A DNA stretch of 64,000 nucleotides, from positions 902,970 to 966,969 of the forward strand of contig NZ_JACDUR010000005.1 of NCBI RefSeq assembly GCF_013761175.1, written 5' to 3'. The notes below the pieces were generated by a model. It worked only from the letters and a program-made list of their open reading frames with translations, was not told the origin of the DNA and did not search any database. Origin of the DNA: Nonomuraea soli (GTDB lineage: Bacteria > Actinomycetota > Actinomycetes > Streptosporangiales > Streptosporangiaceae). Shown piece by piece: positions 61,745 to 64,000 of the stretch (within the stretch, counting starts at the first letter, position 1; each line of letters starts with the position of its first letter). The translations under genes and the position numbers were made by a program.

Positions 61745-62019
61745 CGGCAGGGCGGCGTCGGTGGCGTGCCAAGCCAGAGGGAGGACCCGCCCCTCCCTGA
61801 CGCCACGGGCGCCGGTGATCAGCGGCCACGTGAGGCGGGTGCGACGGCAGGGGTGCACGGCGCGACCGGTCGCACCATGCCCTTGTCCAAACGTGCTCAC
61901 CCCCGAGTGAGAAAGCCCGCACCGGGGAATGCTGCCCGCCGTGGGAGGCGTGGGAGCGGAACGATGCGACCGCGCCATGCGTTCGGCATCTAGGAATCCC
62001 GACCAGTGGAGTGTGGTCT

Positions 62020-63183
62020 GTGGCCGAGGGACTCTTCACCCGCTTAGACAGCGCCCTCGAGAAGGAATGGGGGCGTTGGTCCCTCAACCTTGAAGGCGCT
62101 GATCCGCGCGACTTCCTCAACGATCTCGTCCGCGGGTTGAAGGGTAATCCCGACGGGTCGGGCAAGAAGATCGAGAGCAAGCACCGCTACGTCGGTCTCG
62201 TGCCGACGATCTCCTGGCTGCTCACCTGCCGCGACCCCTCGTATCCGGTCCTCTACGACTCGCTCAAGTGGTTCGCCAGGCTGTGGGACACCTGCCTGCC
62301 GGTCCTCGACGACGCGCGCTACCACTACGTCAGTCTCGGTGTCGGCAGCGGCGAGAAGGACTGGCTCATCCTCAACCAGCTCCAGCGCAGCAACCCCGAT
62401 CTGCTCTACATCGCGCTGGACATCAGCGCCCACATGCTCCGCCTGGGCACCGACGAGATCCGCAAGCGCCTGCCCGGCAGGGTGCTCCCGATCGAGCTCG
62501 ATTTCGAGGACCGCTCAAGTCTCCGGGCTCTCCGCAAGCTTCTCAACGACATGGTCGGCGACGATCCGATCCTCTTCAGCCTGCTGGGCAACACGCTGGC
62601 CAACATCGAGCGCGACAAGGACTTCCTCAAGAACCTCACCACGGTGCTCAGGCCGCAGGACCGGCTGGCCTTGGAGATCGCGACGACCGACGTGCTGACG
62701 GAGTCGACCGCGGCGGCTGCGGCGGCCGAGCGGCGCGGCAGCCGTCTCTACAACGAGTTCGCGACGGCGTCGCTGGGCACCTATACCGACCTGACGGTCG
62801 ACACCAACAACCTGGAGTTCGTCGGCAGCGTGGAAGACTCCCACGCGATCAGGATCGAGGCCTCCTACGTCAACAAGTCCGGGGCGACGATCCCTCTGAT
62901 GCTGCCCAACCGCGAAGTGATCCCGTTTCGCGCGGGCGAGGGGATCCGGCTCTCGGTGGCGCGCAACTACTGGGTCGACGGGCTGCGCACCCTGTTCGGT
63001 GCCTGTGGGCTGCACGAGATGGCCGTTGACATCGAATTCGGCGACACCAAGGAGGAGGTGCGCGACTCGGCCAACTTCGGGCTGGGTGTGGTGCTGCTGC
63101 GGTACGAGCCGCACGTCGATGGCACGACCTCGCCGCTGGGCAGGGTCTGGGGGGCGGGTGGCGGCGCCCCGAGAATCGGGTGA
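62020..63183 (+). CDS. EgtD-like SAM-dependent methyltransferase
   Basis: 387 aa. GTG 62020 has GGAG 8 bases upstream. The Rossmann-like SAM site is YVSLGVGSGEKDWLIL, followed by YIALDISAHML and FSLLGNTLANIERDKDFL. These are the blocks seen in histidine-specific (EgtD-type, Methyltransf_33) enzymes. The N- and C-terminal regions differ from true EgtD, and no other ergothioneine gene is nearby, so histidine is not the assured substrate. It is 3 bases upstream of a small membrane protein gene, so the two are probably translated together. Confidence 0.72.
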   Translation: MAEGLFTRLDSALEKEWGRWSLNLEGADPRDFLNDLVRGLKGNPDGSGKKIESKHRYVGLVPTISWLLTCRDPSYPVLYDSLKWFARLWDTCLPVLDDARYHYVSLGVGSGEKDWLILNQLQRSNPDLLYIALDISAHMLRLGTDEIRKRLPGRVLPIELDFEDRSSLRALRKLLNDMVGDDPILFSLLGNTLANIERDKDFLKNLTTVLRPQDRLALEIATTDVLTESTAAAAAAERRGSRLYNEFATASLGTYTDLTVDTNNLEFVGSVEDSHAIRIEASYVNKSGATIPLMLPNREVIPFRAGEGIRLSVARNYWVDGLRTLFGACGLHEMAVDIEFGDTKEEVRDSANFGLGVVLLRYEPHVDGTTSPLGRVWGAGGGAPRIG

Positions 63184-63186
63184 GCC

Positions 63187-63894
63187 ATGGTCCGCCTGGC
63201 GATCCGGCTGACGACTCTGGCGGCCCTTGGGCTCGCTCTGGCCTCGGCGTGCTGGTGGTGGTGGGCGGCTGACGGCACGGACACGTGGCTGGAGCCGGCC
63301 GCCACCGCGCTGGCCCTGACGGCGGCGCTGACGGGTATACCCGCCGAGCGCTGGGCCGCCGAGGCCGAGCGCCGGCGTCACGCGCTCATCGCGTTGCGCC
63401 GGGAGTTCGGGCAGAACAAGCGGATCCTGGGCGATCCCCGGTTCCGGCCCGAGAACCAGGGGGTTGGGCAGGTCTATCCGCGGCTGCTGCTGGGCACGGT
63501 CGACACGGTCTTCATCTCCGGCGCTCTCGATGTGGGACGCGATGAGAAGTTTCTGGAGATGCTGCTCGACTGGCGTAACCTGGCGCAGGATCTCAATCGT
63601 CGGCTCGATGTCACCGAGCTGCGGTTGTGCACGATCGACACCATCGATCACCGGGAGCTGGCCTACCTGCGGGGCATCGGCCAGCCGGGTGGTTACCTCG
63701 CCGGGGTGACGGCTCGGCTGGAGGTCTGCGAGTCCTGCCTGGAGGAGACGTTGCAGGGCCCCACGCGCCGATGGTGGCAGGCCAGGCTCCAGCCGGTCCT
63801 CCGAGGTCAGCCGGGGCTCCAGGGCCCGACGCTCCAGGGCCCGACGCTCCAAGCCCAGTCGTTCCAGGGTCAGGCGGTTCCGGAGGCGGAGTGA
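63187..63894 (+). CDS. Two-helix membrane protein paired with the methyltransferase
   Basis: 235 aa. ATG 63187 follows the methyltransferase stop by 3 bases. Two hydrophobic segments lie near the N-terminus (LTTLAALGLALASACWWWW and EPAATALALTAALTGIP). A predominantly helical, charged cytoplasmic domain follows (ERWAAEAERRRHALIALR onward). The C-terminus ends in short LQGPT repeats coded by two 15-bp direct repeats at 63817-63846. No family was recognised. The plan of two TM helices plus a soluble tail recalls SLATT-type proteins, but I see no decisive motif. Confidence 0.65.
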   Translation: MVRLAIRLTTLAALGLALASACWWWWAADGTDTWLEPAATALALTAALTGIPAERWAAEAERRRHALIALRREFGQNKRILGDPRFRPENQGVGQVYPRLLLGTVDTVFISGALDVGRDEKFLEMLLDWRNLAQDLNRRLDVTELRLCTIDTIDHRELAYLRGIGQPGGYLAGVTARLEVCESCLEETLQGPTRRWWQARLQPVLRGQPGLQGPTLQGPTLQAQSFQGQAVPEAE

Positions 63895-64000
63895 CCGCTC
63901 CAAGCCTGGCGCGGGCCTGCAATCACCGCGCCCCGCCGCGCTCCGACCGGGCGGGCCACCTGTCGATCCGATCAGGGCCAGGAGGAGTCCTGGTCCGGGT

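Larger units (their letters stand above)
61448..62019. other. Gene-poor gap with period-15 repeats
   Basis: 572 bases between the DUF559-type gene and the methyltransferase gene. The first half is dominated by 15-bp tandem repeats (separate entries). The second half is plain GC-rich sequence. Long open frames exist on both strands, but they arise because a 15-bp period avoids stops; none has a ribosome site, a domain or normal composition. Confidence 0.6.

Noticed and set aside
61512..61910. Open frames across the period-15 repeats
   Set aside because: A 15-bp period without a stop keeps any frame open. There is no ribosome site, conserved start or domain.
62020..63183. Ergothioneine biosynthesis enzyme EgtD
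   Set aside because: The SAM-binding core is similar, but flanking regions differ and no egtA/B/C genes are adjacent, so only an EgtD-like call is made.

Overview
This 64 kb window is high-GC chromosomal DNA from an actinomycete. GTG starts, strong GGAGG ribosome sites and long chains of 1- to 8-base stop/start overlaps (ATGA, GTGA, TGATG) are the rule. The gene content (complete GlgE pathway, CYP125/FadA5/Ltp2-type steroid catabolism, YtrA-type GntR operon, c-di-AMP riboswitch before a cell-wall hydrolase) fits Streptosporangiales such as Nonomuraea or a relative; the genus is an inference. No rRNA, tRNA, CRISPR array, insertion sequence or prophage was recognised.

Layout. 1-6.4 kb: the N-terminal part of glycogen phosphorylase (minus strand) diverges from glgE-treS-mak. 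The branching enzyme glgB lies apart at 14.1 kb. Together these convert trehalose to maltose, maltose-1-phosphate and branched alpha-glucan, and degrade the glucan again. 6.4-11.3 kb (minus): a tightly coupled five-gene operon, YtrA-like GntR, ABC ATPase, ABC permease, S41 peptidase and lipase-like lipoprotein, with a palindromic operator before the first gene. 11.4-14.1 kb: a membrane protein, then a two-gene (split) copper amine oxidase-like pair. 16.4-20.3 kb: two secreted subtilisins, one with a decayed 3' repeat and one fused to a CBM2. 20.4-23.5 kb: SppA, a DmpA-type peptidase and a flavin reductase. 23.6-26.9 kb: an OpuC/ProU-type osmolyte importer. 27.1 kb: a tail-anchored sigma-like protein.

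28.3-34.6 kb: steroid side-chain cluster ltp2-chsH1-chsH2-fadE29-fadE28-fadD17 (minus), with a divergent KstR-like TetR regulator. fadA5 (40.7 kb) and a CYP125-like P450 (57.4 kb) are physically separate but carry matching KstR boxes, so three loci appear to form one regulon. 35-43.4 kb: a decayed kinase-like gene, a small secreted protein, an APH-fold kinase, an ECF sigma factor with a SnoaL tail, a GlxA-type regulator, a quinone-oxidoreductase-like enzyme, an FCD-type GntR regulator and a LigD-like phosphoesterase fused to a catalytically broken ligase domain. 43.4-46.4 kb: two tandem paralogues made of a sigma-like domain, one membrane helix and a predicted beta-propeller.

46.4-55.3 kb: an L-fucose utilisation island. 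A GH95 fucosidase diverges from fuconate dehydratase, SDR, sugar ABC transporter, mutarotase and aldo/keto reductase. Its divergent promoter shares a 13-of-15 operator core with the promoter of the FCD-GntR gene 11 kb away. 55.5-57.2 kb: a CHAP-TM-GH25 wall hydrolase under a c-di-AMP riboswitch. 58.6-64 kb: an acetyltransferase, an AraC regulator, a DUF2000 protein, a DUF559-type nuclease-fold protein with a 17-residue repeat, a repeat-rich intergenic region, and an EgtD-like methyltransferase paired with a small membrane protein.
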